Origin: UBA11136 sp964482135 | GTDB lineage: Bacteria; Pseudomonadota; Alphaproteobacteria; UBA11136 | Direction of reading: 5' to 3' | Assembly (NCBI GenBank): GCA_964482135.1 | Contig: CAYZWF010000003.1 | Span: forward strand, 1-64,000 | Length of the DNA: 64,000 nt | In this document: positions 26,736 to 35,219 of the stretch, one piece after another | Layout: every line of letters starts with the position of its first letter | How positions within the stretch are numbered: position 1 is the stretch's first letter | Notes under the pieces: model-generated | Database searches by the model: none | What the model saw: only the letters and a program-made list of their open reading frames with translations | What the model was told of the DNA's origin: nothing | Program-made: the position numbers and the translations under genes

Positions 26736-28028
26736 TCATGCTTTGTCGAGTGCCTGAGAAAGATCGGCCGTGATGTCGTCGATGTGCTCGAGGCCGACGG
26801 AAAGGCGGACATAGCTCGGGGAGACGCCCGTCGCAAGTTGTTCATCCGGCATGAGCTGAGAGTGTGTTGTGCTTGCCGGGTGGATGGCAAGGCTACGTGC
26901 GTCGCCTATATTGGCGAGGTGATAAATGAGCTCAAGGGAGTCGATGAACTTGCGCCCAGCCTCGTTCCCACCCTTAAGCTCGAAGCCGACAAGCCCTCCG
27001 TAACCGCCTTTGAGGTAAGCATCAGCGCGGCGACGCTGTTCTCCCTCCATCAGGCTTGGATAAATGACGCGCGTTACCTTTGCATGGTCGCTGAGAAAGG
27101 CGGCCACTTTCCCAGCGTTTTCACAATGCCGCTCCATACGAAGAGGAAGGGTCTCAAGGCCCTGTATGATGAGGAAGGCGTTGAAGGGGCTCATTGCCTG
27201 GCCGCAGTCCCGCAACAGCGTGACCCGGGCCTTAATGATATAGGCGACGGGTCCGAGCGGCTTGACCGCCTCGGTCCATACCGCGCCGTGGTAGCTTGGG
27301 TCTGGCTCGTTGAGCATGGGGAAGCGGTTTTTATGGGCCACCCAGTCAAAATTGCCGCCGTCAATAATAATCCCACCGATGGAAGTGCCGTGGCCACCGA
27401 TGTATTTCGTGCATGATGAGGCAATGATAGCGGCGCCATGATCGAATGGCCGGCATAAACCGTGTGCCGCCGTGTTGTCCACGATCAGCGGCACTCCCAG
27501 TTCGCGGCCAATGTCTGCCACCTCCCTGATGGGGAATACCTCAAGCTTCGGATTGGGAAGGGTCTCGGCGTAATAGGCGCGGGTCCCGTCGTCGGTTGCT
27601 TTGCGGAAGGCCTCCGGATCATTCGGATCAACGAAGCGCACCTCGATTCCCATCGTTTTCAGCGAGTTTGCAAAGAGGTTCCAGGTGCCACCGTAAAGGT
27701 CGGTGGAACTCACAATGTTGTCGCCAGCCTGCGCTATATTCTGAATGGCCATCATTGAGGCGGCCTGGCCCGACGAAACGGCAAGCGCTGCTGCGCCCCC
27801 CTCAAGCGCGGCGAGTCTCTTTTCCAACACGTCGCAGGTAGGGTTCATTATGCGCGTGTAGATATTGCCGAAATCCTTAAGCGCGAACAGATTCGCCGCA
27901 TGTTCGGTGCTGTCGAATTGATATGAGGTGGTCTGGTAGATCGGCACGGCCACCGCGTTGGTGGTCTCGTCCTTGCGATGCCCTGCGTGCAGGACGATGG
28001 TTTCCTTATGTGTGCTTTCCACGCTCAT
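26736..28028 (-). CDS. metY: O-acetylhomoserine sulfhydrylase (PLP, Cys/Met family)
   Basis: This 430-residue cystathionine-synthase-fold enzyme most probably makes homocysteine from O-acetylhomoserine and sulfide (direct sulfhydrylation). The PLP lysine is Lys208 in SSCTKYIGGHG, and the PLP-binding Asp184 is in LIVDNTAAHG. The N-terminal ETTNAVAVPIYQTTSYQFD and the C-terminal HPASTTHSQL are characteristic of MetY rather than MetB/MetC. The SD is a run of six G eight bases before the ATG. Third-position GC appears lower than in the neighbouring clusters, which may reflect a different history. The substrate could instead be O-succinylhomoserine, but the length and insertions favour MetY. Confidence 0.93.
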   Translation of the reverse strand: MSVESTHKETIVLHAGHRKDETTNAVAVPIYQTTSYQFDSTEHAANLFALKDFGNIYTRIMNPTCDVLEKRLAALEGGAAALAVSSGQAASMMAIQNIAQAGDNIVSSTDLYGGTWNLFANSLKTMGIEVRFVDPNDPEAFRKATDDGTRAYYAETLPNPKLEVFPIREVADIGRELGVPLIVDNTAAHGLCRPFDHGAAIIASSCTKYIGGHGTSIGGIIIDGGNFDWVAHKNRFPMLNEPDPSYHGAVWTEAVKPLGPVAYIIKARVTLLRDCGQAMSPFNAFLIIQGLETLPLRMERHCENAGKVAAFLSDHAKVTRVIYPSLMEGEQRRRADAYLKGGYGGLVGFELKGGNEAGRKFIDSLELIYHLANIGDARSLAIHPASTTHSQLMPDEQLATGVSPSYVRLSVGLEHIDDITADLSQALDKA

Positions 28029-28207
28029 GGCATTATCCCCCCAAGGTTACGGCGTTTGGTAAAAAATCTACATATAATCTATTGAGCTTAGTGGAAAGTA
28101 GCTAGGAATAAAGCGCTCGTCTTTGCGACAAATCACTCACTAGCGCGTGGGATATGGTTGGAAAAAGGATGATTGGTGTCGGGGCCGGGACAGTGCTGAA
28201 AGAGGGG

Positions 28208-29050
28208 TTAGCTTTCTTCCGTTTTCGTTTCCGCCATCATGGCGCACAGTCTGACGAAGGTTTCCACATCCATTTCTCCGCTTACACTGTGGGGGAGAAA
28301 ATGGCGCTGAAAGGCGGTGATCACGAAACGGGTTTCTTCGTCTTCCTCGCCGCTGATGGTGATGGGGTAACCTAACTGCTGCAGCAATTTCTGGATTTTC
28401 GTAATGGGCGGGAGCCCCTCACCCCCCAAGGCCACTTCCGTCTCAAGGGTGTTTTCCGTTTCCGGCCACAGGCCGATCCCGGCGGCAGCCAGGCGCGCCC
28501 AGTCGAAAAGCTCCCCGGGGTCCTGTTTGCGCGCCGGGGCCACGTCGGAGTGACCGAGAACACGGTGGGCCGGGATGGTGTGACGCTTCAGGATGTCGCG
28601 CGCCAACTGTTCCAGGGCCATCATCTGGGGCTCGGGAAAGGGCCGGTAGCCAAACTCGGTCCCCGGGTTTACCAGCTCGATGCCGATGGAGCGGTCGTTG
28701 ATATTGGTGATGCCGCCCCAGGAGGCGGTTCCGGCATGCCAGGCGCACATGTTTTCCGCCACCAACCGGTAGACCGTGCCGTCTTCGTCGATGACGTAAT
28801 GGGCGCTGACCTTGGCTTCCGGGTCGCGCATGCGCGCCAGGGCGGCCTCGGCGCTTTTCATGCCCGTGTAATGGATGACGAGCATATCCACGGCCACGCC
28901 GGAGGGGCGCGGCTCGAAATTGGGGGAGGGCAGGTCCTGCATGGTGGTAAACCGAACTCCGTAATCGGGTGCGCGCGCGGGTGCGCGGGGAAAATAACTA
29001 CAGCCCGAAACCAGTACCACGGCAAGGATTAAGGGAAGAAAGCTTCTCAT
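28208..29050 (-). CDS. AmiD-like N-acetylmuramoyl-L-alanine amidase lipoprotein
   Basis: This lipoprotein amidase probably cleaves MurNAc-L-Ala bonds in peptidoglycan fragments at the outer membrane. The signal peptide ends in the lipobox VSGC (Cys17). The Amidase_2 domain has zinc ligands His60 (LVIHYTG), His167 (LGHSDVAP) and Asp177 (KQDPGELFDW), with the catalytic Glu125 in SIGIELVNPG. The C-terminal 70 residues match a PG_binding_1 domain (ITKIQKLLQQLGYPI ... FVITAFQRHFLP). The 280-residue architecture is that of E. coli AmiD. It overlaps the upstream exporter gene as ATGA. Because the transporter moves small molecules, a shared role in wall recycling is possible but unproven. Confidence 0.92.
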   Translation of the reverse strand: MRSFLPLILAVVLVSGCSYFPRAPARAPDYGVRFTTMQDLPSPNFEPRPSGVAVDMLVIHYTGMKSAEAALARMRDPEAKVSAHYVIDEDGTVYRLVAENMCAWHAGTASWGGITNINDRSIGIELVNPGTEFGYRPFPEPQMMALEQLARDILKRHTIPAHRVLGHSDVAPARKQDPGELFDWARLAAAGIGLWPETENTLETEVALGGEGLPPITKIQKLLQQLGYPITISGEEDEETRFVITAFQRHFLPHSVSGEMDVETFVRLCAMMAETKTEES

Positions 29051-29961
29051 GGTTTTTCCCCCTGTTGCGGTTCCGTCTCAACGGGTTGCGCCGCTGTGGG
29101 CTCCACCACTTCGCCCCGCACCGAGGCGAAAACAATAATAGCCACCCCGGCCAGTGTGGCGGCCGCGCCCAGAACCATCATCTCGGTCAGTTCCTCGCCG
29201 AGAATCATGGTGCCGCCGAGAATTCCCGCCAGCGGCGCCACCAGGGTATAGGGCACCACCTGGCTCATGGGATATTTGCCGAGCAGATAATACCACATGC
29301 CGTAGACGGCGATGGTGGAGATCACCGCCATATAGACCACCGCGCCATAGCCGCGCCAGCCCGCCGTGGCGAGCGCCGCTCCTTGCCCCGTTTCCAGCAT
29401 CAGGGACAGGGCCAAAAGCTGGGGCGCGGCGAACAGGGATATCCAGCCGTTCAGCGTAAAGACATTGATGGGGCCGAGGCGCTTGATGGGGATGTTGGAA
29501 AAGGCCCAGGCGGCGGCGGCGAGCACGATCAGCAACAGATACAGCGCATGGCCCTGGAATTCGGTGCGGCTGCCGATAAGGATGACCCCGGCGAAGGCGA
29601 TGGCGGTGCCAATGAGGCTGGCCGCCGAGGGCCGCTCGTGAAGCAGGAGTATGGCCATGATCACGGCGAAGGGAAGCTGGAGCTGGATCACCACCGCACC
29701 CAAAGCCGCCTCCACCTGGGTCAGTCCCCAGAACAGCAGGCCGAAATGGAAGAAACCGAGGATCATGGAAATGCGGGCGATCTCCACGATCCGGCCCGTG
29801 GGCGGGCGCATGAAGGGCACCAGCAGCACCGCCACCAGTGAGAAGCGCAGGGCCAGCATGAGCAAGGGCGGCAGTTCCGGCAGGCCGGTCTTGATGACCA
29901 CGAAATTGAACCCCCAGCAGGCCATGGCCAGGATCATGAGGAGGATGTGGACGGGTTTCAT
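29047..29961 (-). CDS. EamA-family (DMT) transporter
   Basis: This 304-residue protein has about ten membrane helices in two EamA repeats (MACWGFNFVVIKTGL near the start; AAAWAFSNIPIKRLGPINVF at the second). That is the drug/metabolite transporter fold. Characteristic features are the W-G/A-N/F motif at the start of each repeat and the helix 5/10 segments with VPYTLVAPLAGILGG. Substrates of such proteins include amino acids and metabolites (often export), and none can be assigned here. The C-terminus is a Glu/Pro/Thr-rich tail. It shares an ATGA overlap with the amidase gene downstream. Confidence 0.88.
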   Translation of the reverse strand: MKPVHILLMILAMACWGFNFVVIKTGLPELPPLLMLALRFSLVAVLLVPFMRPPTGRIVEIARISMILGFFHFGLLFWGLTQVEAALGAVVIQLQLPFAVIMAILLLHERPSAASLIGTAIAFAGVILIGSRTEFQGHALYLLLIVLAAAAWAFSNIPIKRLGPINVFTLNGWISLFAAPQLLALSLMLETGQGAALATAGWRGYGAVVYMAVISTIAVYGMWYYLLGKYPMSQVVPYTLVAPLAGILGGTMILGEELTEMMVLGAAATLAGVAIIVFASVRGEVVEPTAAQPVETEPQQGEKP

Positions 29962-30082
29962 GGCGTCTTATGTAGAGGTCCCGGACGCGCCCCGCACGGG
30001 ATAAAATGGGATAAAGTCATCCCGCTTAAAAGATTTCTCTCAGCCCTGAACCGACCTGACACCCGGCGGAAAGGGATCCCGA

Positions 30083-30517
30083 TCACCCGGTCCCGAAAAT
30101 AAAGGCGTCGCGGAATCTCATATCGTCTTCGAGTTGAACCTGGACGGTAACGTAAAGGTCGCGCACCGACACCATGCCGATGATCTGTTCTCCGTCGATG
30201 ACGGGAAGATGGCGAAAACCCAGTTCGCGCATTTTTTCAAGAGCGTTCACGGCCCAGTCATCGGGACCTATGGTCACCGGATTCTTGGTCATGATCCGTG
30301 AAACCTTGGTCTTCTCCGGATCCCGCCCCTGGGCGATGATCTTCATGGAAATGTCGCGTTCCGTGAAGATTCCCTCCAGCTTGTCCCCCTTGGTGACCAA
30401 AAGGGCGGAGATATGGTGCTTGGCCATGATCTCGGCCGCCTCGCGGGCGCTGGTTGAACCCGAAATGCTTTGAATAGTCTGGCCCTCGACCACATCGGGA
30501 ACGATTTTTCGTTTCAT
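30083..30517 (-). CDS. CBS-domain pair protein
   Basis: This is a 144-residue stand-alone protein consisting of two CBS motifs (a Bateman module). The first is EAAEIMAKHHISALLVTKGDKLEGIFTERD in outline. The second starts at MTKNPVTIGPDDWAVNALEKM and ends with VIDGEQIIGMVSVRDLY. Both carry the hydrophobic-strand pattern and a terminal Asp that often contacts ribose. Such modules bind adenine nucleotides and act as energy sensors for a partner protein. The partner cannot be identified from the neighbours; it lies between the amidase unit and the end of the complex I operon. No membrane or signal segment is present. Confidence 0.9.
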   Translation of the reverse strand: MKRKIVPDVVEGQTIQSISGSTSAREAAEIMAKHHISALLVTKGDKLEGIFTERDISMKIIAQGRDPEKTKVSRIMTKNPVTIGPDDWAVNALEKMRELGFRHLPVIDGEQIIGMVSVRDLYVTVQVQLEDDMRFRDAFIFGTG

Positions 30518-30674
30518 GCCGTTTCCCCCCTTACTTCTCCCTAATATTCGGAACGGCTTTCTGCTTTATGCCGCTCCCCCCTGCTTTTCTCTGATGTCAT
30601 GGGGCCAATAACCATAAGCTTGGCAGGGCTAAGCAGCTTTGGTCAAGTGACATGGCCCTTCGTCTTGGCGCCGC

Positions 30675-33326
30675 TCACGTGGCGACGCTGTCGCGAAGGC
30701 CTTCCTCTTCCTTGCAAACCGCCACCCGGCAAGGGTGCTCCCCCTGTTTCATCAGGAGATTAAGGCGAATTTCCGGGAAATTTTCCGGAATGAAGACGAC
30801 CCCATCGGGAAAATCTTCGGTGACCCTGAGTTGTGCTTTTACCTCGCCGTGAGAGGATTTGACAATGATCTGGTCCCGGTCCGAGAGATCAAGGGCGGAC
30901 GCCTCCCGCGGACTCATCTCCACATAGGGTTCGGCGGCGAGTGTTTTCAGGATCGCGGAATTCCCGGAGACATACCCGGAATGGAAGAGACAATCGCCGG
31001 TCACCAGCTCGAGCCCCTCTGAGTCGTGACGTTGAGAGTCCCCTGGAACCGCGGTGGAGGCATCATCGAGGGCGGCGGCGACCTTGGCGGCGGGTTCTGC
31101 GGATTCTGCGGATTCTGCGGATGATACGGACGACACGGTAAACGCGCCATCGACAGAAGCGCCGGAACCGATGGCGTCCCCACCGTCCCCACCGAGCTCA
31201 CCGTATGACGGCACCAGACCCGTGATCTCGGAAAAGACGTCCGCCACCGTGGCGGCGCCCAGGTCATGGCCCAGGGCCGAGGCCAGCAAGGCGAAAATCT
31301 CCGTATGGGCCCTGGCCTCGAAGGCGGGGCGGCGTACCGGCCGCAGCGTCTGCACCCGGCCCTCGTTGCTGGTGAAGGTTCCCGCTTCCTCGGCGAAGGC
31401 GGCGGCGGGAAGAACCACATGGGCAAGGCGGGCGGTGGCAGAGAGAAAGGCGTCCTGGACAACCAGCAGACCGCATTTCGAGAGCGCGCGCTCCACCAGT
31501 TCTCCGTCGGGATAGGACAAAAGGGGATCGCCGCCCACCACGTAGAGCATGTCCATTTTCCCCGCCTCGCAGCGCGCCAGCATCTGGTGAACGTCGGCGC
31601 CCGGCTGTGACGGCAGGGGCGTTCCCCAGGCTTCTTCGAGAGCCGCGCGGGCGGGCGCGTCGTCCACGGACCGCCAGCCGGGAAGCACGGTGGGCAGCGC
31701 GCCCAGTTCCCATGCTCCCATCTGGTTGGGGCGGTCGAACAGGAACTGCAGCCCGGCCCGTTTCCCCGCGGCCTCGAGGGCGCCGCCGAGAGTGCCCAGC
31801 AGGCGCAGGGCCGCTGTTGCCTGCGGTGAGCGCAACACATCGACGCCCGCCAGAATGGTGACCTCCGGCGCGGCGCTGAGAGCGGGAACCGCACACTCCA
31901 GGAACTCCCGGCAGGACGCCGGGGCATCCCCGCCGTTTCCGCCATTCCCACCCTTTCCACCCTTCCCGGAGAGCGCGCCCAGCAGGGCGGCAAGCAGGGC
32001 GGCCTCGGCGCCGGGGGCAAGACGCAGGGAAGCGGCGGCCTCGGAGTCGAGTCTGGAGGGCCGCGAAGAGGCCACGAACAGCTGTTTTTTCCCGTTGAGG
32101 GCGGCGTCGCGCATCAGATATTCGCTCACCGGGTTGCTTTCGGTGACGTTGGAGCCGACCACCAGGATACAGTCGGCCTCGAGAACCCGGTTCAGGGGGC
32201 GTCTCGCATAAAGCCCGCCGAACAGCCCTTCCAGGGCCTGGTGTGGAACACTCCAGCGGGTCGAGGAATCGATGCTGTTGCTGTGGAATGCCGTGCGCAT
32301 CAGCTTCTGGAACAGGTACAGCGCCTCGTTGGAAAGGCGCGGCGAGACGAGACCACCAACCGTCCCTTTTTCAGCCGCCGCCCTGGCGTGTTCGGCCATG
32401 TGGCTGAGCGCCTCCTCCCAGGACACGGCGGTGAGAACCCCGTCTTTGCGCAGCAGGGGCCTTCTCAGCTTGTCTTCGCCGTCCATAAAATCGAGGCCGA
32501 ACCGTCCTTTCACGCACAGGGTTTCGCCGTTGACGCCGCTCTCGTATTTGGAACGCACCCGGGCCAGGCGGCCATCCCGCAAACCCACGGTAAGATGACA
32601 GCCGGTGCCGCAATAGGGGCAAACCGTATCCACCTCGCTCAAATCCCAAGGCCGCGCCTTATAACGGTAGGGGCTGCTCATCAGGGCGCCTACCGGGCAG
32701 ACCTCGATGCAGTTCCCGCAATGATCGCAATCGCTGAGGCTGTCGCCGAAGCCGGTTATCTCGGCGTCCATGCCCCTCTCGGCGGTGCCCAGGGCCACCG
32801 CCCCTACCACCTCCTCGCACATGCGGACACAGCGCTGGCACTGGATGCAACGCTGGGCATTGAAGACGATAACCGGATTGAGGTGGATATCCTCGGAGCG
32901 GAAAACCCGCTTGTCATCGGTAAAACGGCTTTCCCCCGCGCCATAGGCGAAGACCGTATCCTGGAGTTCGCATTCCCCCGCCTTGTCGCAGACCGGGCAA
33001 TCCAGGGGATGATTGGCGAGAAGAATTTCCAGCATGGATTGCCGCGTCTGCGCAATCAGGGGCGTGTCCGTCTTTACTATCATGCCGTCGGCGATGCGCG
33101 TGGCGCAGGCCGGCTGGAGCCTCTTCTCGAGGGAGAAATGCCCTTCGATCTCCACCAGGCACATACGGCAGGACGCCAGGGTGGTCAGCCTCTTCTGGTA
33201 ACAGAAGGTGGGAATATGGATGCCCTGGCTGCGCGCCAGATCGAGGATCAAGGTGCCGTCGGCGGCTTCGAGGGTTTCCCCGTCGATGGTGACCGTGACT
33301 GTGGTTGTGTCTGTAGTTGTGGTCAT
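30675..33326 (-). CDS. nuoG: NADH-quinone oxidoreductase subunit G with N7 motif
   Basis: NuoG is the large iron-sulfur subunit of the complex I peripheral arm. The ATG at 33326 (MTTTTDTTTVTVTIDGE) is chosen over an upstream frame that overlaps nuoF. In the 883 residues, the 2Fe-2S N1b ligands are Cys42, 53, 56 and 74. N5 has His106 with Cys110, 113 and 119. The 4Fe-4S N4 Cys lie at 160-210. A further CPYCGTGC (Cys236, 239, 243, then 271) is the N7 motif that mitochondrial and canonical alphaproteobacterial NuoG lack. The C-terminal 600 residues are molybdopterin-oxidoreductase-like. Two low-complexity stretches are seen, one Gly/Lys/Asn-rich and one Ser/Ala/Glu period-9 repeat near residue 765. 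Confidence 0.95.
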   Translation of the reverse strand: MTTTTDTTTVTVTIDGETLEAADGTLILDLARSQGIHIPTFCYQKRLTTLASCRMCLVEIEGHFSLEKRLQPACATRIADGMIVKTDTPLIAQTRQSMLEILLANHPLDCPVCDKAGECELQDTVFAYGAGESRFTDDKRVFRSEDIHLNPVIVFNAQRCIQCQRCVRMCEEVVGAVALGTAERGMDAEITGFGDSLSDCDHCGNCIEVCPVGALMSSPYRYKARPWDLSEVDTVCPYCGTGCHLTVGLRDGRLARVRSKYESGVNGETLCVKGRFGLDFMDGEDKLRRPLLRKDGVLTAVSWEEALSHMAEHARAAAEKGTVGGLVSPRLSNEALYLFQKLMRTAFHSNSIDSSTRWSVPHQALEGLFGGLYARRPLNRVLEADCILVVGSNVTESNPVSEYLMRDAALNGKKQLFVASSRPSRLDSEAAASLRLAPGAEAALLAALLGALSGKGGKGGNGGNGGDAPASCREFLECAVPALSAAPEVTILAGVDVLRSPQATAALRLLGTLGGALEAAGKRAGLQFLFDRPNQMGAWELGALPTVLPGWRSVDDAPARAALEEAWGTPLPSQPGADVHQMLARCEAGKMDMLYVVGGDPLLSYPDGELVERALSKCGLLVVQDAFLSATARLAHVVLPAAAFAEEAGTFTSNEGRVQTLRPVRRPAFEARAHTEIFALLASALGHDLGAATVADVFSEITGLVPSYGELGGDGGDAIGSGASVDGAFTVSSVSSAESAESAEPAAKVAAALDDASTAVPGDSQRHDSEGLELVTGDCLFHSGYVSGNSAILKTLAAEPYVEMSPREASALDLSDRDQIIVKSSHGEVKAQLRVTEDFPDGVVFIPENFPEIRLNLLMKQGEHPCRVAVCKEEEGLRDSVAT

Positions 33327-33348
33327 GGCACTCGCGTCCCGCCCCGCT

Positions 33349-34611
33349 CTAATGGAACGGGCACTCCTTTTTTTCAACGTGGTAGACGAATTCGTCACGG
33401 AAATGCTGCAGCGCCCTGCGCAGCCCCCAGGCCGCGCCGTCGCCCAAGGCGCAGAAGGTGTTGCCGAAGATTCCCTCGCACAGGAAATCGAGCTGTTCCA
33501 GATCCCCCTCTTTGCCCTCGCCGTTTTCCAGGCGGCGCAGAATCTTGACGGCCCAGCTCAACCCTTCGCGGCACGGGCTGCATTTGCCGCAGGATTCGTG
33601 GGCGAAGAATTCGATGATCCGCGTCGCCACACGCACGACGCAGTCGTTATCGTCGATAACGATGACGCCGGCCGAGCCGAGCATGGTGTCGGCGGCGGCC
33701 AGCGATTCGAAGTCCATGCACACGTCGAGATCGGATTCGAGGATCATCGGCGCCGAAACGCCGCCCGGAATGACCGCCTTGATCTTGCGGCCCGGCCGTG
33801 CCCCACCCGCGTGCTCCTCCACCAGTTCGCGCAGCGGTATGCCCATGGGGAGTTCGTAGAGTCCGGGTTTGCGCACATGGCCGGAGAGGCAATAGAGCTT
33901 GGGTCCGGGGCCGGACGCGGAACCGATGGCGCTGAACCATTTGGCGCCGCGGGTGACGATATGGGGCACGCAGGCCAGGGTCTCCACGTTGTTGACCACG
34001 GTGGGGCTGGCGTAGAGCCCCTCGATGGCGGGGAACGGCGGCTTGAGTCTGGGCTGGCCGCGCCGCCCTTCGAGAGATTCGATCAGCGCCGTCTCCTCGC
34101 CGCAGATATAGGCGCCGGCGCCGCAGTGCACGTAAATATCGAGATTGAAATCGCTGCCGAGGATGCGCTGTCCCAGATAGCCCTTGTCATAGGCCTCCTT
34201 GAGGGCGGCCTCGAGCCTTTGGATGCTCAGGGTGTATTCCCCCCTGATGTAGATATAGGCGGTCTCGGCGCCGATGGCGTAGGCGCAGAGGATCATGCCC
34301 TCGATCATCTGGTGGGGGTCCTTCTCCATGATCGCCCGGTCCTTGAAGGTTCCCGGCTCCCCCTCGTCGGCGTTACAGCAGAGATATTTCTTTAAGTCCT
34401 GATCCTTGGGCACGAAGCCCCATTTGACTCCCGTCGCGAAACCGGCGCCGCCGCGCCCCTTGAGGTTGGACTCCTTGATCAGTTCGATCAGCTCGTCGGG
34501 CGAATAGTCGCGCAAAACCGTAGCCAGCGCCTGGTACCCGCCCGACGTCTCATAGGCGCCGACGGTATGGGAGTCCGGGGTCTCGGCATTTTTGAGGAGG
34601 ACTTTTTCCAT
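33349..34611 (-). CDS. nuoF: NADH-quinone oxidoreductase subunit F
   Basis: NuoF binds NADH and FMN and holds iron-sulfur cluster N3, passing hydride-derived electrons to NuoG. The FMN/NADH loop GRGGAGF is at residues 52-58. Further markers are YLCCNADEGEPGTFKDR, YIRGEYTLSIQRLEAAL, the SLBB segment, and the N3 ligands Cys341, 344, 347 and 387 in SCGKCSPCREG and FGNTFCALGD. The 420-residue length is typical. The start overlaps nuoE by one base (TAATG), and a 22-bp spacer separates it from nuoG. Confidence 0.97.
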   Translation of the reverse strand: MEKVLLKNAETPDSHTVGAYETSGGYQALATVLRDYSPDELIELIKESNLKGRGGAGFATGVKWGFVPKDQDLKKYLCCNADEGEPGTFKDRAIMEKDPHQMIEGMILCAYAIGAETAYIYIRGEYTLSIQRLEAALKEAYDKGYLGQRILGSDFNLDIYVHCGAGAYICGEETALIESLEGRRGQPRLKPPFPAIEGLYASPTVVNNVETLACVPHIVTRGAKWFSAIGSASGPGPKLYCLSGHVRKPGLYELPMGIPLRELVEEHAGGARPGRKIKAVIPGGVSAPMILESDLDVCMDFESLAAADTMLGSAGVIVIDDNDCVVRVATRIIEFFAHESCGKCSPCREGLSWAVKILRRLENGEGKEGDLEQLDFLCEGIFGNTFCALGDGAAWGLRRALQHFRDEFVYHVEKKECPFH

Positions 34612-35219
34612 TATGCCGGCGCTCCTTCCCGGCCACCGCTCCCGGATTCGACGTCGGTGGCGGCATCGGCGGCCTGCGCCTTTAGCTCGTCGAGGATTTG
34701 ATCGATTCCCTGGGCGCTCAGAGTCTCGTAATAGGTTTTGTTAATCTGCATCACCGGAGCCGTGCCGCAGGAGCCGAGACATTCCACCACGGAGAGGGTG
34801 AAAAGCCCGTCCCCGGTGGTCTCGCCGCGCGCGATCCCCAGCCTCTTTTCGAGATGGGAAAGCAGGCTTCCGGCCTCGAGAAGGAGGCAGGAAACATTGG
34901 TGCAGAGTTTGATGTGGAACCTGCCCACGGGCTCGGTGTTGAACATGGTGTAGAAAGTGGCGATTTCGTAGACCCATACTTCGGGCACGCCGAGCACATC
35001 CGCCACCTCCAGCAGCACTTCGCCGGGAAGGTAGCCGTGTTCCTCCTGGGCCAGGAAAAGAGACGGCATGATCGCCGAACGGCGCGTGGGATAGCGCCCG
35101 GTGATCTCCTCGATCTTTTTCCTCATCTCTTTGGTCAGGAACCGCGGCCCGGTTTCCGCAGATGCCGCAGAGACCTCAGAGACCTCAGAGACCTCAGAGA
35201 CCTCGGATTCCACCGTCAT
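34611..35219 (-). CDS. nuoE: NADH-quinone oxidoreductase subunit E
   Basis: NuoE is the 24-kDa thioredoxin-fold subunit that carries the 2Fe-2S cluster N1a next to NuoF. The ligands are Cys106 and Cys111 (CTNVSC) and Cys147 and Cys151 (CLGSC). The family segments RSAIMPSLFLAQEEHGYLP and ATFYTMFNTEPVG are present. The first 20 residues (SEVSEVSEV) come from four copies of a 9-bp repeat and are unlike normal NuoE N-termini. A start inside, near ATG GPRFLTKEM, is not available, so the tail appears real. The start overlaps the nuoD stop as ATGA. Confidence 0.95.
   Translation of the reverse strand: MTVESEVSEVSEVSEVSAASAETGPRFLTKEMRKKIEEITGRYPTRRSAIMPSLFLAQEEHGYLPGEVLLEVADVLGVPEVWVYEIATFYTMFNTEPVGRFHIKLCTNVSCLLLEAGSLLSHLEKRLGIARGETTGDGLFTLSVVECLGSCGTAPVMQINKTYYETLSAQGIDQILDELKAQAADAATDVESGSGGREGAPA

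Noticed and set aside
28062..28150. Possible SAM-II riboswitch upstream of metY
   Set aside because: The minus strand contains a GTGATTTG-like segment and a GCGCT/AGCGC stem, but the invariant TTGCAGC region and the second pseudoknot strand are not found at the right spacing. A covariance-model search would decide.
30518..30674. Terminator after nuoG
   Set aside because: Short partial stems (AAGCT/AGCTT) exist but no U-tract follows, so it was not called.
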